Shown: positions 7,169 to 16,447, counted from the first letter of the stretch. The stretch is DNA of 64,000 nucleotides from Anaerolineales bacterium (GCA_019187665.1 JABARH010000004.1:1-64000); one strand, 5' to 3'. The notes: generated by a model from the letters alone, not told the origin. Numbers and translations are program-made.

Positions 7169-7785
7169 TACAAATAATAGGTCATCCTCTGCAAATGCGT
7201 AGAAGGATCTATGTACTGAACCTTGACCCCTGGCGGCACATTGATGCTGATTGGGGAATAGTTCAGAATTGCCTTGATGCCCGCCTTTACCAACTGGTCG
7301 GCCACCTCCTGCGCGGCAGAAGGGGGAACGGTCAACATCGCGATCTTGATCCCCTCCTTGCGGATCTCCTCCGCGAGATCGGCGGTATCCTTCACCACGA
7401 AATCGCCCACCTTCTGCCCCACTTTGGATTGATCATTATCGAAGAAGAGGGCAATGTGGAATCCGCGGTTGGCAAATCCCTGATAGCGGGAAAGCGCGTG
7501 TCCCATGTCGCCCATGCCCACCAGCGCCACCTCCCAGGTGCGGTTCACTTTGAGAATTTCGCGCAGGCGCCCCAGCAGGAACTGGATGTTGTAACCTGTG
7601 CCTTGCTTGCCGAATTCACCAAACTGCGAAATATCCTTGCGGATCTGCGCGGCGGAAATGCCCACCACCTCACCGAGTTCCTGGGAAGAGGTTGTCTGAA
7701 TGCCCCTGTCGAACATATGCTGTAATGCCCGCAGGTAGATGGGCAGGCGTCCAATAATAATATCGGGAATTTTTTCAGCGTTCAT
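7168..7785 (-). CDS. rex: Redox-sensing transcriptional repressor Rex
   Basis: The product has 205 residues, normal for Rex. A winged helix occupies residues about 1-80 (TTSSQELGEVVGISAAQIRK, then SQFGEFGKQGTGY). A Rossmann NAD(H)-binding domain follows, with VALVGMGDMGHAL (GxGxxG), the FDND acidic turn and a C-terminal swapped helix region. Rex senses the NADH/NAD+ ratio and represses fermentative and respiratory genes. It reads away from the cassette array and marks its right-hand border. Its promoter must lie in 7786-7880. Confidence 0.95.
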   Translation of the reverse strand: MNAEKIPDIIIGRLPIYLRALQHMFDRGIQTTSSQELGEVVGISAAQIRKDISQFGEFGKQGTGYNIQFLLGRLREILKVNRTWEVALVGMGDMGHALSRYQGFANRGFHIALFFDNDQSKVGQKVGDFVVKDTADLAEEIRKEGIKIAMLTVPPSAAQEVADQLVKAGIKAILNYSPISINVPPGVKVQYIDPSTHLQRMTYYL

Positions 7786-8168
7786 TGGGTGTCCCTCGCC
7801 AAATGAAATTGATATTCACAGGACTTGCACATAAGCGCGCGTTCCATACAAGGTTTTGCGTAAGCCTGAATTAACTCTACCATGAAAAAACAATTTTGTA
7901 CAAATACCCACAATCAAACCGGTCATGCCCGCCTGCGTATCTTAAAGTGCAGGCGTGGCGCAACAGCCGCTCGGCGCTGGAAACGAGAAGCGGGGGGCAG
8001 GTTGACAGACCAGAAAACCAGAACGCCAACTCTCCACCGTACATTTACACCGCTAAGCCCGCAAAGAACGCAAAGAAAACCTTTTAACTTGGCGACCTTA
8101 GCGTGCTTTGCGGTAAAAACCTTTCATGTACGGTAGAGAAAACGCCAACCATGTTGACGATGGTCTGG
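7786..8168. other. Intergenic region with dispersed repeats
   Basis: There is no gene. It contains the rex promoter region, a TACAAGGTTTTGCGTA motif (7847-7862) that recurs inverted at about 24044 and 36198, and a word element at 8046-8112. In the word element CCGCTAAGCCCGCAAAG is partly mirrored by CCTTAGCGTGCTTTGCGG. The same words occur in frame inside the molybdenum hydroxylase gene at about 31411-31440. Confidence 0.5.
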
Positions 8169-10037
8169 CTACTTCCAGCCGTGGACCTGGTCGCCGGTCT
8201 TCTTCCAGCTAATGATCTTGTACAAGTTAACCGCGGCAGTCTTGCCTTTCACGATAGCCGAATCGGCAAACTCCGCGTGAAACTCCTCCTTGATAGCCTG
8301 ATACGTGCTTTCGCTGACGAGGATCGGCCAGACATATGTTTTGGTCAGGTCCTGGATGCGGGCGGCCAGGTTGGCCGTATCGCCGATGACGGTATAGTTG
8401 ATGCGCTGGGCCGAACCCAGCATCCCGACGAACACTTCTCCCGTATTGATACCCACCCCCATCTCCAGGCCCGGGCGCGGATATCCTTCCTTCTCCCAAC
8501 GAGCCTTCAACTCGACCAGCGCCTTCCTCATATCCACCGCCGCGCGGACGGCGCGCAGCGCGTGATCTTCGTAGGCTACCGGTTCGCCGAAGAAGGCAAC
8601 AATCGCGTCGCCTTCGTACTTGTCCACCGTGCCGCCGTGTTTGTAGATCACGCGGGTCATCACTTCGAGGTAGGGGTTGAGCACCGCCACCACTTCCTCC
8701 GGCGCGAGTTTTTCCGAGAGTGTGGTGAAGCCGCGAATATCCGAGAAGAGGATGCTTAAATTAGCGCGCTTGTTAAGCGAGTTAATATCCTGTGTGGCGA
8801 TCAGTTGATCCACCATCTCTGGCGAGATGAAGCGCGTAAACAAATTGCGGACGCGGCGCTTCTCTACCTCCTCCGAAACTGCCTGCTCGACCGTGGGCAG
8901 GATCACCCCGAGGAAGAGCATCGCCTGCGGCGCAACCATGGGCAGGTAGAGCCGTTGATTCACAAAGACCGCATAACAGATCACGGCATAGGCGGCCATG
9001 CTCGCAAGCAGGAGCGCAATGGTCAGCGACGGACGGCGCGAGCGGTTAATGAACATTGCCAGCAGCGCCGCCAGAATCACGGCAACCAGTCCAACCCATG
9101 GGCGCGTCTCGCGCAAGTAATCGCCCGCGATCAGCATATCCATGGCGTTGGCGACGATCTCGACTCCGGGGGTTAATGCCTGTGCCGAGAATGGCGTGGG
9201 ATACACGTCCTGCAAGGTGATGGTGGTCGCGCCGATCAGCACGATCTTGTCGCGGAAAGCATTCGGGTCTTGTTCGAGCGCGTCGCCTTCGAGCAGTTCC
9301 ACGACAGAATAAGTTGGATAGGTTCCGGCCGGCCCATCATAGTTCACCAGCAAGTTGCCTCGCTGCAGAGGAACTCTGCGGTCATTGAAGGCCAGGCCGG
9401 TGGGGGAGGGGCCGGAAGGCGCGTCCACACCGAGGACAAGACGCGCGGTCTCGAAGCTCCAATTGAAGTAGGTCTCGTTGACGAACGCGTCGTAGGCCTG
9501 CAAACTGCGTGTAATGGCATCCTTGTCGCGGGTCAGAGAAGTGATTCCCATCCCATCCAGCGACTCGCGCAGGGCTGGATACGGCCGCTCGAGCGTGACC
9601 GCCCCAGTCTGGCGCGGGTCGCGAAAGATTCTCATGACCGCGACGGCGTTACGCGCCTCCGCCATCGCCTGCGCCAGCGCCTCATCCCCGGCAGGGTTGT
9701 CGGATTCCTCGATGAGGAAAATATCCAGCCCCACCGCGCGCGCGCCCGCTTCGTTCAGTTTGGAGACGATCTCAGCCAGCAGGGAACGCGGCCAGGGCCA
9801 CTGTTCACCCACCCAGGCGAGGGAGGTGTCGTCTATCGCGAGGATCACGATGGCGCTGGACGGTTCCTGTTTGCCGCGCACGCGCATCAAAAAGTCGCGT
9901 GTCCCCGACTCTATGGATTGTAGCGGCGTATTCGCGTTTATCAGAGCCGGTAGCCATTGTCCGGCCAAAAGCACGATGGCTGTCGCCGCGGTCAGGATGA
10001 TTCGCAGCGAGGATCTGCGGGTGGAAGTTTTTGCCAT
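8169..10037 (-). CDS. Adenylate/guanylate cyclase with CHASE2 sensor domain
   Basis: The product has 622 residues from the ATG at 10037, five bases after the preceding gene's stop. A longer frame would overlap that gene. Order: N-terminal membrane anchor (about 12-32); extracellular CHASE2 domain (about 40-330, with IVILAIDDTSL and LDIFLIEE); three transmembrane helices (about 335-400); class III cyclase domain (about 430-605). The cyclase has metal-binding Asp in LFSDIRGFT and KYEGDAIVAFFGE, and the INYTVIGDTANLAAR transition-state segment. It makes cAMP or cGMP at the inner membrane face in response to an external signal. It forms an operon with the FecR-type lipoprotein upstream, a pairing seen in other bacteria. 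Confidence 0.93.
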   Translation of the reverse strand: MAKTSTRRSSLRIILTAATAIVLLAGQWLPALINANTPLQSIESGTRDFLMRVRGKQEPSSAIVILAIDDTSLAWVGEQWPWPRSLLAEIVSKLNEAGARAVGLDIFLIEESDNPAGDEALAQAMAEARNAVAVMRIFRDPRQTGAVTLERPYPALRESLDGMGITSLTRDKDAITRSLQAYDAFVNETYFNWSFETARLVLGVDAPSGPSPTGLAFNDRRVPLQRGNLLVNYDGPAGTYPTYSVVELLEGDALEQDPNAFRDKIVLIGATTITLQDVYPTPFSAQALTPGVEIVANAMDMLIAGDYLRETRPWVGLVAVILAALLAMFINRSRRPSLTIALLLASMAAYAVICYAVFVNQRLYLPMVAPQAMLFLGVILPTVEQAVSEEVEKRRVRNLFTRFISPEMVDQLIATQDINSLNKRANLSILFSDIRGFTTLSEKLAPEEVVAVLNPYLEVMTRVIYKHGGTVDKYEGDAIVAFFGEPVAYEDHALRAVRAAVDMRKALVELKARWEKEGYPRPGLEMGVGINTGEVFVGMLGSAQRINYTVIGDTANLAARIQDLTKTYVWPILVSESTYQAIKEEFHAEFADSAIVKGKTAAVNLYKIISWKKTGDQVHGWK

Positions 10038-10042
10038 GAGGG

Positions 10043-11218
10043 TTAGTAGTATTCGCCGCCGGAGCAATACGAGGGCGGCGTTGGATCGTAATAGTCACAA
10101 TAACACGGTTTGTCCGGGTCTTGATATTGGCCTTCGGTGCAATAGGGCCCCGACTCATCGGACTTGGGATCCACAAGATCTTCCGGTTTGGAGCTGGGTT
10201 TGTTGAAAGATTGGCCGCCGGTTCGGCAGAGCTCATTGCCGTCCGCGCCGAATGCGATCACATCCCAGAGATAACTGCCGCCCTCGGGCATGGTATCCAT
10301 GTAACGTATCAGCTCGGTTTCGCTGGTTTGGAATGGAACGTTGCTCCCGTCGGGATAATAGAACGTAACGACATAATTCACCGCGCCGGGCTGGTTTTCC
10401 CACGAGAAGATAGCCGGGCCGTTGAAGGACAGGTCGGTTTGATCGAGAGGCTGGATGACCTTGAAGCACGCCACAGAAGCCGGGGTGAGCGTGGTTGTCG
10501 GCAGGGCGGGCGCGGCGGGGATGTTTGTTTCGGTCGGTTTAAGATTGCCGGCAATGTATTGATCGTAGATTTTCTTCGCTTCCGGGTTTTCATCGAGCCA
10601 GGCCTGAAAATCCTCCTCGTCCATGTTGTCCAGTTCGGGAGGCAGATATTTCCCGTCGGGGCCGGCGTGGAAGAGGATGGTTTTTTCGCCGTCGGTAAAT
10701 TGGATCGTGCCGGCCGGGTTCGCGGCGGAGCAGTCACCCTCGAGGCAGGTGACGTAGACATCCTTGGTGAGCGGGTTCACCTCCACCATCATGTATGAGC
10801 CGCGTACCGACGCCACACCGGAGGGAGTTTCTACATCCATCGAACCGCCATTGAGGATGATGAATATTTTCCCGGCCTCCAGTTTGAGTTTGGTGGCAAG
10901 TCCCTCGCCGGCCGCTTGATTCGATTCGAGCATGAAAAGCGTGGAGGGCACGAGGCGGATGATCGTCCCACTGGACAGGTCGAGGCGCACGCGGCCGTCA
11001 TCGCCGGTCTGCACCTGCCCGTTAACTTGCAGACTCATCCCGGCCGCGGCCGGGATGAAATCGCTGTCGCCGGATTGTTTGAGTCCGACTATGCCGCTCA
11101 ACTCGCTCAGTCCCGCCGAAAGGGGCGAGGTCGTTGCCGGGGCGGGCTGGCAGGCCGGGGTCAGGATGAGCAGCGAACAGAGGAATATAACTAAGGTGGG
11201 TTTGATAAAAGATCGCAT
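10043..11218 (-). CDS. FecR-domain lipoprotein
   Basis: The product has 391 residues from the ATG at 11218, which has AAGGAG five bases upstream. An N-terminal signal ends in a lipobox (LILTPAC). A FecR-like beta-rich domain spans about residues 40-170 (VNGQVQTGDDGRVRLDLSSG, then SGVASVRGSYMMVEV). A Pro/Thr-rich linker and a C-terminal domain with a beta-sandwich look (FSWENQPGAVNYVVTFYYPD) follow, then a Cys/Tyr/Pro-rich tail. It is probably an outer-face scaffold or sensor working with the CHASE2 cyclase encoded 5 bases downstream. Confidence 0.85.
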   Translation of the reverse strand: MRSFIKPTLVIFLCSLLILTPACQPAPATTSPLSAGLSELSGIVGLKQSGDSDFIPAAAGMSLQVNGQVQTGDDGRVRLDLSSGTIIRLVPSTLFMLESNQAAGEGLATKLKLEAGKIFIILNGGSMDVETPSGVASVRGSYMMVEVNPLTKDVYVTCLEGDCSAANPAGTIQFTDGEKTILFHAGPDGKYLPPELDNMDEEDFQAWLDENPEAKKIYDQYIAGNLKPTETNIPAAPALPTTTLTPASVACFKVIQPLDQTDLSFNGPAIFSWENQPGAVNYVVTFYYPDGSNVPFQTSETELIRYMDTMPEGGSYLWDVIAFGADGNELCRTGGQSFNKPSSKPEDLVDPKSDESGPYCTEGQYQDPDKPCYCDYYDPTPPSYCSGGEYY

Positions 11219-11235
11219 GGTAACTCCTTTCCGGG

Positions 11236-12078
11236 CTAGGGCGACACGGACGCGCAATTTAACGGGTTGTTAAAGATGGTAGAACACTCCACCCAGTGGC
11301 CTTCGAAGTTGATCAGGATGTCCACCTTCTCCAGCAGCGGATCGAACGCGCTGACCACGAGGCGGCGTTCTGCTGCAATGTACGGCTCGACCGGGCGCAG
11401 GGAGGAAAGATGCATCTGGCGCGCCGCTTTGGAATTTACCTCCAGGCCCTGGTGATCGAGCGCGAACTGAATGGTGTTATTCATGCTGATGAGGGGCTCG
11501 CGCAGGGGTTGGTTATACAGGCTGTCGGCGAGGGTCCCGCTCACAAACAGAAGGATCGTGCAGACGATGTGCGGCGAAATGCGCCCGAAGACACTGGCGC
11601 TGAAGACCGCCTGTTCGAGCATGGGAATCTGGATGACGGCAGCGATGAATACGGCAATCATAATCCACCCGAAGGCCACTGCTGTCAGTTGGGAGGTATT
11701 GGCATGGAAACTGTAATGGAACAGGGGTTGCAGCGCGGGATCAAACAATTTCATTGCAGCCGGCGCAATCACAACCGGCACAAGGATAGTGAGCCAGGCA
11801 TAGGCGGCGGCCGACGCGGCCCAGAACAAAATTCCCAGCAGCGGTTTTTCAAACCGCGAAGTGAGCCAGCCCGCCAGCCCGCCGACCAGCAGGGTCAACG
11901 GCGCGCCGGTAATGAATTTGAGCCACGGAAAATAAGCAAAGGCCCGCGCCTGGTAATAGCCATCCAATCCCCATAAGGCGACTGAAAAAGCGAGGCCGGC
12001 CGCGAGGCCGTAGGACAGGCCGAATGCCTGTTTGCGAATTTTGAGTTTGGTTTCCATGGAAGGGGTGGATGGATTCAT
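11236..12078 (-). CDS. Polytopic membrane protein, first gene of the CHASE2/FecR operon
   Basis: The product has 280 residues. Five or six hydrophobic segments lie in the first 185 residues, including GLSYGLAAGLAFSVALW and APLTLLVGGLAGWLTS. A periplasmic C-terminal domain of about 90 residues follows (SLRPVEPYIAAERRLVVSAFDP, then LINFEGHWVECSTIF). I do not recognise the family. It ends 17 bases before the FecR-type gene, so the three genes are probably one transcript. A start at 12057 (METKLKIRKQ) is also possible. Confidence 0.65.
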   Translation of the reverse strand: MNPSTPSMETKLKIRKQAFGLSYGLAAGLAFSVALWGLDGYYQARAFAYFPWLKFITGAPLTLLVGGLAGWLTSRFEKPLLGILFWAASAAAYAWLTILVPVVIAPAAMKLFDPALQPLFHYSFHANTSQLTAVAFGWIMIAVFIAAVIQIPMLEQAVFSASVFGRISPHIVCTILLFVSGTLADSLYNQPLREPLISMNNTIQFALDHQGLEVNSKAARQMHLSSLRPVEPYIAAERRLVVSAFDPLLEKVDILINFEGHWVECSTIFNNPLNCASVSP

Positions 12079-12216
12079 GGCTGGATGTTGGGTAATGGAG
12101 TACGCTCTGCTTTGACTTTGCCGGGCGGCATGTTCCCGGAATCGAATACGGCGGCCGTTTCAATTGTATGTCGTTACGCGATTTTTGCAAGCCTCGCCGG
12201 AAGGGTTCCGCGGTGA

Positions 12217-12247
12217 AAACATAAACACCGCCCGGAAGCGGTGTTGA
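12217..12247 (-). terminator. Terminator downstream of tRNA-Arg
   Basis: Read on the minus strand, ACACCGC/GCGGTGT form a stem with loop TTCCGG, followed by TTTATGTTTT. It lies 5 bases after the tRNA 3' end. Confidence 0.7.
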
Positions 12248-12251
12248 CAGG

Positions 12252-12323
12252 CGCCCCCGGACAGACTCGAACTGTCCTCTTCGGCTCCGGAGGCCGACAC
12301 TCTGTCCACTGAGCTACGGGGGC
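12252..12323 (-). tRNA. tRNA-Arg (anticodon CCG)
   Basis: The 72-base cloverleaf can be folded by eye. Acceptor GCCCCCG/CGGGGGC, D-arm GCTC/GAGT, anticodon stem TCGGC/GCCGA with loop CTCCGGA (anticodon CCG, reading CGG) and T-arm GACAG-TTCGAGT-CTGTC are all present. The discriminator base is G. The CCA end is not encoded (GCCT follows). Confidence 0.95.
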
Positions 12324-12451
12324 GGCGCAGGGATTGTACCATGACACAATCGAGGCTGGCTGTTGACCGCCGCCTCGTTGACAATCAACCCTTCCTCTGC
12401 TACACTGGAAATTGTCAGACAACCGTGCAACACAAAAGACGTAGGTTTTCC

Positions 12452-13831
12452 ATGTCCACCCTCCTCGTCAAAAACGCCCATCTTGTCACCTTGGACGACC
12501 GCCAGCGGGAGATTCCCGAGGGCGGTCTTTTTATCCGCGACGGTTTCATCGAACAGGTAGGGCAAATTGGCAATTTGCCCTCCGATGCCGACGAAACCCT
12601 CGACCTCAAAGGTCACGTCCTCCTCCCCGGCCTCGTCAACACGCATCATCACTTCTACCAGACCCTCACGCGCGCCGTCCCTGCCGCGCAAGATGCCAAC
12701 CTCTTCAACTGGCTCAAAACCCTCTACCCGATCTGGGCTCGCCTCACGCCCCACGATATTTTCACCTCGACTCAAACCGCCCTCGCGGAACTTGCTCTAT
12801 CTGGATGTACAACGGCTTCCGACCATCTCTACCTCTACCCAAACGGTTCAAAACTCGACGATGAGATTGCCGCGGCTTCCGAAATCGGACTCCGCCTCCA
12901 CGCCTCGCGCGGCTCGATGTCCCTCGGCGAAGCGGATGGCGGTCTCCCGCCCGACAGCGTGGTGGACGATGAAGAGTCCATCCTCAAAGACTCACTACGT
13001 CTCATCCAAAAATATCACGACGCGAAACCAGGCTCGATGGTGCAAATTGTTTTGGCTCCGTGTTCACCGTTCAGCGTAACATCTGACTTGATGAAACAAT
13101 CCGCCAAGCTCGCGCGTGAATATGGCGTGCATCTCCACACGCATCTCGCCGAGACCGAAGACGAGGAACAATTTTGCTTGGAGAAATTCGGTCATCGCCC
13201 CGTCGGATACATGCAAGAAGTGGATTGGGTCGGCGACGATGTTTGGTTCGCGCACGCCGTGTGGGTGAACGACGAAGAGATCAAAGTCTTCGCCAAACAC
13301 AACTGCGGAGTGGCGCACTGTCCCACCTCGAACATGCGACTCGCCTCAGGCATTGCTCCGATCAAAGAATATCGCAAAGCAGGCGTGAATGTTGGCTTGG
13401 GCGTGGACGGCTCCGCCTCCAACGACGGATCACACCTTCTAGCCGAAGTCCGCAATGCGATGTTGCTCTCGCGTGTGAAAGAGGGAATTACAGGCTACTC
13501 ATTATCCGATGATCCAAATCGCAAGTTGATGACAGCAAGAGAAGCGTTGTATTTGGGAACGCGCGGTGGGGCGGCGGTGCTGGGAAGAAAAGATATCGGA
13601 AGTTTGGAAAGTGGAAAGTGCGCCGACTTCTTCGCCGTCAACTTGAACAAACTCGGCTTCGCAGGGATGCACGATCCCGTTTCAGCGATCGTCTTCGGTC
13701 AACCCGTCAACGCCGATTACACCGTCGTCGGCGGGAAGTTCATTGTCAAAGAAGGTCAACTCGTCACCGTGGATGAACGTCAACTTGCGGAGAAACACAA
13801 CCAAGCCTCGAAACGCTTGTTGGCAGGTTAG
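12452..13831 (+). CDS. 8-oxoguanine deaminase (amidohydrolase superfamily)
   Basis: The product has 459 residues from the ATG at 12452. Zinc-site motifs are NTHHHFYQT near residue 66, LHTHLAETEDE near 230, HAVWVNDEE near 270 and VDGSASND near 325. The segment RGSMSLGEADGGLPPDSVV is a hallmark of the 8-oxoguanine deaminase branch, which converts 8-oxoguanine to urate. SsnA-like proteins are a related alternative. It heads the purine locus and is followed by adenine deaminase. A 23-base palindrome is inserted in frame at 12559-12581 (GQIGNLP), in the variable stretch before the first zinc motif. Confidence 0.85.
   Translation: MSTLLVKNAHLVTLDDRQREIPEGGLFIRDGFIEQVGQIGNLPSDADETLDLKGHVLLPGLVNTHHHFYQTLTRAVPAAQDANLFNWLKTLYPIWARLTPHDIFTSTQTALAELALSGCTTASDHLYLYPNGSKLDDEIAAASEIGLRLHASRGSMSLGEADGGLPPDSVVDDEESILKDSLRLIQKYHDAKPGSMVQIVLAPCSPFSVTSDLMKQSAKLAREYGVHLHTHLAETEDEEQFCLEKFGHRPVGYMQEVDWVGDDVWFAHAVWVNDEEIKVFAKHNCGVAHCPTSNMRLASGIAPIKEYRKAGVNVGLGVDGSASNDGSHLLAEVRNAMLLSRVKEGITGYSLSDDPNRKLMTAREALYLGTRGGAAVLGRKDIGSLESGKCADFFAVNLNKLGFAGMHDPVSAIVFGQPVNADYTVVGGKFIVKEGQLVTVDERQLAEKHNQASKRLLAG
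12559..12581. repeat. In-frame palindrome inside the 8-oxoguanine deaminase gene
   Basis: GGGCAAATT (12560-12568) and AATTTGCCC (12572-12580) are perfect arms around a 3-base loop, encoding QVGQIGNLPS. It falls in a surface loop region of variable length in the family, consistent with a tolerated repeat insertion. Confidence 0.6.
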
Positions 13832-13925
13832 CGCGTTGGAACGTTCAAACGTTTAGACCCATCTTTTGTTTCTCACGCAGATCAACTGCGTGAGAACGAT
13901 ACGCAATACGAACTACGGAGTATCA

Positions 13926-15716
13926 ATGCCATCCTCCACAAAACTAACCCGTTCCCTTGTTGATACCGCCATGGGGCGCGCGCCCGCCGACCTTGTGATT
14001 CGCGGCGGCAGGTGGGTCAGCGTGCAATCCGGCGAGATCATCCCCGACACGGATATTGCCATCGTGGACGGTCACATTGCTTATGTTGGACGCGATGCGC
14101 AACACGCCATTGGCAAAAAGACGAAGGTCATCGAAGCGAAGGGACGTTTCCTCGTGCCGGGGTTGCTGGATGGACACATGCACGTCGAGTCGGGCATGGT
14201 CACCGTCACTGAGTTCGTGCGCGCGGTCGCGGCGCGCGGCACGACCGGCATGTTCATTGACCCGCACGAGATCGCCAACGTGTTCGGCTTGCGCGGCGTC
14301 AAGTTGATGGTGGACGAAGCGCAAAAGCAACCTATCCACGTGTGGGTGCAGATGCCGTCGTGCGTCCCCTCCGCGCCCGGGTTGGAAACGCCCGGCGCGT
14401 CCATCGGACCGAAAGAAGTGGCGGCGGCGATGAAATGGAAGGGCATTATCGGCTTGGGCGAGATGATGAACTTCCCCGGCGTGTTCATGGGCGATAAAAA
14501 CATGCTCGATGAAATGTCGCTCACCCACGCGGCGGGCAAAACCATCGGCGGACATTACGCCTCGCCCGATCTGGGAATTCCATTTCATGGCTACGTGGCA
14601 GGCGGCGCGGAGGACGACCACGAAGGCACGCGCCTCGAAGACGCGGTGGCGCGCGTGCGACAGGGCATGAAATCCATGCTCCGTTACGGGTCGGCGTGGC
14701 ACGATGTGGCCGCGCAGGTGAAAGCCATCACCGAAAAGAAACTCGATTCACGCCGCTTCATCCTCTGCACCGACGACGCGCACGCGCAGACATTAACCTA
14801 CGAAGGTCACATGGATCGCGTCTTGCGTCACGCCATCGAGCAGGGCCTCAACCCGATGACCGCGATTCAGATGATGACCATCAACACCGCCGAGCATTTC
14901 GGCGTGAGCAAAGACATGGGCATGATCGCCCCCGGCCGCTGGGCGGATGTGTTAATCGTTGAAAATTTAATCGAGTTCAGCGCGGATGTCGTCATTGCGT
15001 GCGGACAGGTCATTGCTGAAAAAGGAAAATGGACGGTGGATCTGCCCGCGACAAAATATCCGCGCTGGCTGACGCGCTCCGTGCATTTGAAGCGCCCGCT
15101 GCGGGCGGAGGATTTCACCCTGAAAACGCGCGCCCGCAACGGGTCACGCGTGGAGGCGCATGTGATCGGCGTCATCGAAAACCAGGCGCCCACGCGCCAT
15201 CTGCACGAATCAATGACGGTCAGCGATGGCGAAGTCCGCGCGGATTTGAAACGCGATATCCTCAAGATCGCGGTGATCGAGCGGCATCGCGGCACGGGCA
15301 GGGTGCAGGTCGGACTGGTGCATGGCTTTGGATTCAAGGCAAACTGCGCGGTCGCCACAACGGTCGCGCACGACAGCCATCAGATGATCGTCGTCGGCGC
15401 CGACGAGGAAAGCATGGCGCAGGCCGCCAACGCGCTGGCCGATTGCGATGGGGGCCAGATCGTGATCAAGGACGGAAAGAGCATCGGGCTGGTGGAACTG
15501 CCGATCGCGGGATTGATGTCGAACGAGCGCGCGGAGGTCGTCGCGAAAAAAGCGGAGAGCGTCCTCAAGGGATTTCAATCCTGCGGCTGCGAATTGAACA
15601 ACCCAAACATGCAATTGAGTTTGCTGGCGCTGGTCGTCATTCCCGAATTGCGAATTTCCGATAGAGGTCTCGTGGATGTGACGCAATTCGATTTTGTGCC
15701 CGTGCTGGATGATTGA
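13926..15716 (+). CDS. ade: Adenine deaminase
   Basis: The product has 596 residues from the ATG at 13926. An upstream in-frame ATG at 13866 would add an unrelated leader. Family motifs are LLDGHMHVESGM near residue 85 (metal ligands), FIDPHEIANVFG, the IGLGEMMNFPGV segment, FILCTDDAHAQTL near 285, and the C-terminal domain with HGFGFKANCAVATTVAHDSH and LNNPNMQLSLLALVVIPELRI. The enzyme converts adenine to hypoxanthine and ammonia, feeding the hydroxylase encoded at 31164. It is followed after 6 bases by the GntR-type regulator, so the two are probably co-transcribed. Confidence 0.96.
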   Translation: MPSSTKLTRSLVDTAMGRAPADLVIRGGRWVSVQSGEIIPDTDIAIVDGHIAYVGRDAQHAIGKKTKVIEAKGRFLVPGLLDGHMHVESGMVTVTEFVRAVAARGTTGMFIDPHEIANVFGLRGVKLMVDEAQKQPIHVWVQMPSCVPSAPGLETPGASIGPKEVAAAMKWKGIIGLGEMMNFPGVFMGDKNMLDEMSLTHAAGKTIGGHYASPDLGIPFHGYVAGGAEDDHEGTRLEDAVARVRQGMKSMLRYGSAWHDVAAQVKAITEKKLDSRRFILCTDDAHAQTLTYEGHMDRVLRHAIEQGLNPMTAIQMMTINTAEHFGVSKDMGMIAPGRWADVLIVENLIEFSADVVIACGQVIAEKGKWTVDLPATKYPRWLTRSVHLKRPLRAEDFTLKTRARNGSRVEAHVIGVIENQAPTRHLHESMTVSDGEVRADLKRDILKIAVIERHRGTGRVQVGLVHGFGFKANCAVATTVAHDSHQMIVVGADEESMAQAANALADCDGGQIVIKDGKSIGLVELPIAGLMSNERAEVVAKKAESVLKGFQSCGCELNNPNMQLSLLALVVIPELRISDRGLVDVTQFDFVPVLDD

Positions 15717-15722
15717 GGCAAT

Positions 15723-16439
15723 ATGGCAAACTTTCCCTTTCAACGTTTACAAGCCGAACTCGCGGCGCTGATCGCGGGCGCGCCCGCCGGGCAGCGTCTG
15801 CCTTCCGAACCGACGCTGGCGCAGCAGTTGGGAACTTCGCGCGCCACGTTGCGCGAGGCCATGCGCACGTTCGAGGTGCAGGGGTTGATCAGGCGGCGGC
15901 AGGGTTCCGGCACGTACGTGGTTGGCAGGATCCCCGCGCTCGACAGCGGCCTCGAAGTGTTGGAGAGTCTCGAAACGATGGCGCGGCGGATGGGGCTGGT
16001 GGTCTCGGTCAGCGATCTGCAAGTGGAGGCGATCCACGCCGATGAAGAATCCGCCTCGGCCCTGAACCTGTCGGTGGGCGCGCGCTTGACGCGCGTGCGC
16101 CGCGTCATCCGCGCCGACAGGCGGCCGGTCGCGTATCTGGTGGACAGCCTCCCCGAAGCGCTGCTCCGCCCGTCCGATCTGCCCAACGCCTTCAGCGGTT
16201 CTGTCCTCGACTTTTTGCTGGAGCGCGGCGACTTGCTGACCACTTCGCGCGCGGCGGTCAGCGCCATCGGCGCGGTCGCCGATGTGGCCAAGTCGCTCGA
16301 GATCCAGCGCGGCGACGTGCTGCTGCACTTCGCGTCGCAGTTGTACAACGATAAAGGCAGGGTCGTGGATTATTCGTTGACGTATTTCATCCCAGGCTAT
16401 TTTCATTTCCATGTGGTGCGCCGCGTGGGAAACAGGTAA
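15723..16439 (+). CDS. GntR-family transcriptional regulator (HutC/UTRA type)
   Basis: The product has 238 residues. A winged helix at about 1-70 (LPSEPTLAQQLGTSRATLREAM, then LIRRRQGSGTYV) is followed by a UTRA ligand-binding domain at about 90-235, ending DYSLTYFIPGYFHFHVVRR. HutC-type regulators bind a small metabolite and usually control the adjacent catabolic genes. The ligand here is probably a purine-pathway intermediate (inference). It starts 6 bases after ade, and a strong hairpin follows it at 16448-16485. Confidence 0.92.
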   Translation: MANFPFQRLQAELAALIAGAPAGQRLPSEPTLAQQLGTSRATLREAMRTFEVQGLIRRRQGSGTYVVGRIPALDSGLEVLESLETMARRMGLVVSVSDLQVEAIHADEESASALNLSVGARLTRVRRVIRADRRPVAYLVDSLPEALLRPSDLPNAFSGSVLDFLLERGDLLTTSRAAVSAIGAVADVAKSLEIQRGDVLLHFASQLYNDKGRVVDYSLTYFIPGYFHFHVVRRVGNR

Positions 16440-16447
16440 AACGTTTA

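Noticed and set aside
7786-7900. Rex self-operator (TTGTGA-N6-TCACAA) upstream of rex
   Set aside because: Only a weak half-like TTGATATTCACAGG and TTTTGTACAAAT are visible; no convincing match to the consensus.
8169-10067. Upstream start for the cyclase at 10067 (MLRRRILLTL)
   Set aside because: It overlaps the preceding gene's end; the ATG at 10037 right after that stop gives a standard N-terminus.
13944-14702. Long open frame antisense to adenine deaminase (252 codons), and similar long antisense frames at 8103-9923, 16520-17725, 24066-25649, 27322-28473 and 47261-48406
   Set aside because: They are antisense to strongly supported enzymes, are rich in His/Arg/Asp as expected of GC-rich reverse frames, and match no family pattern.
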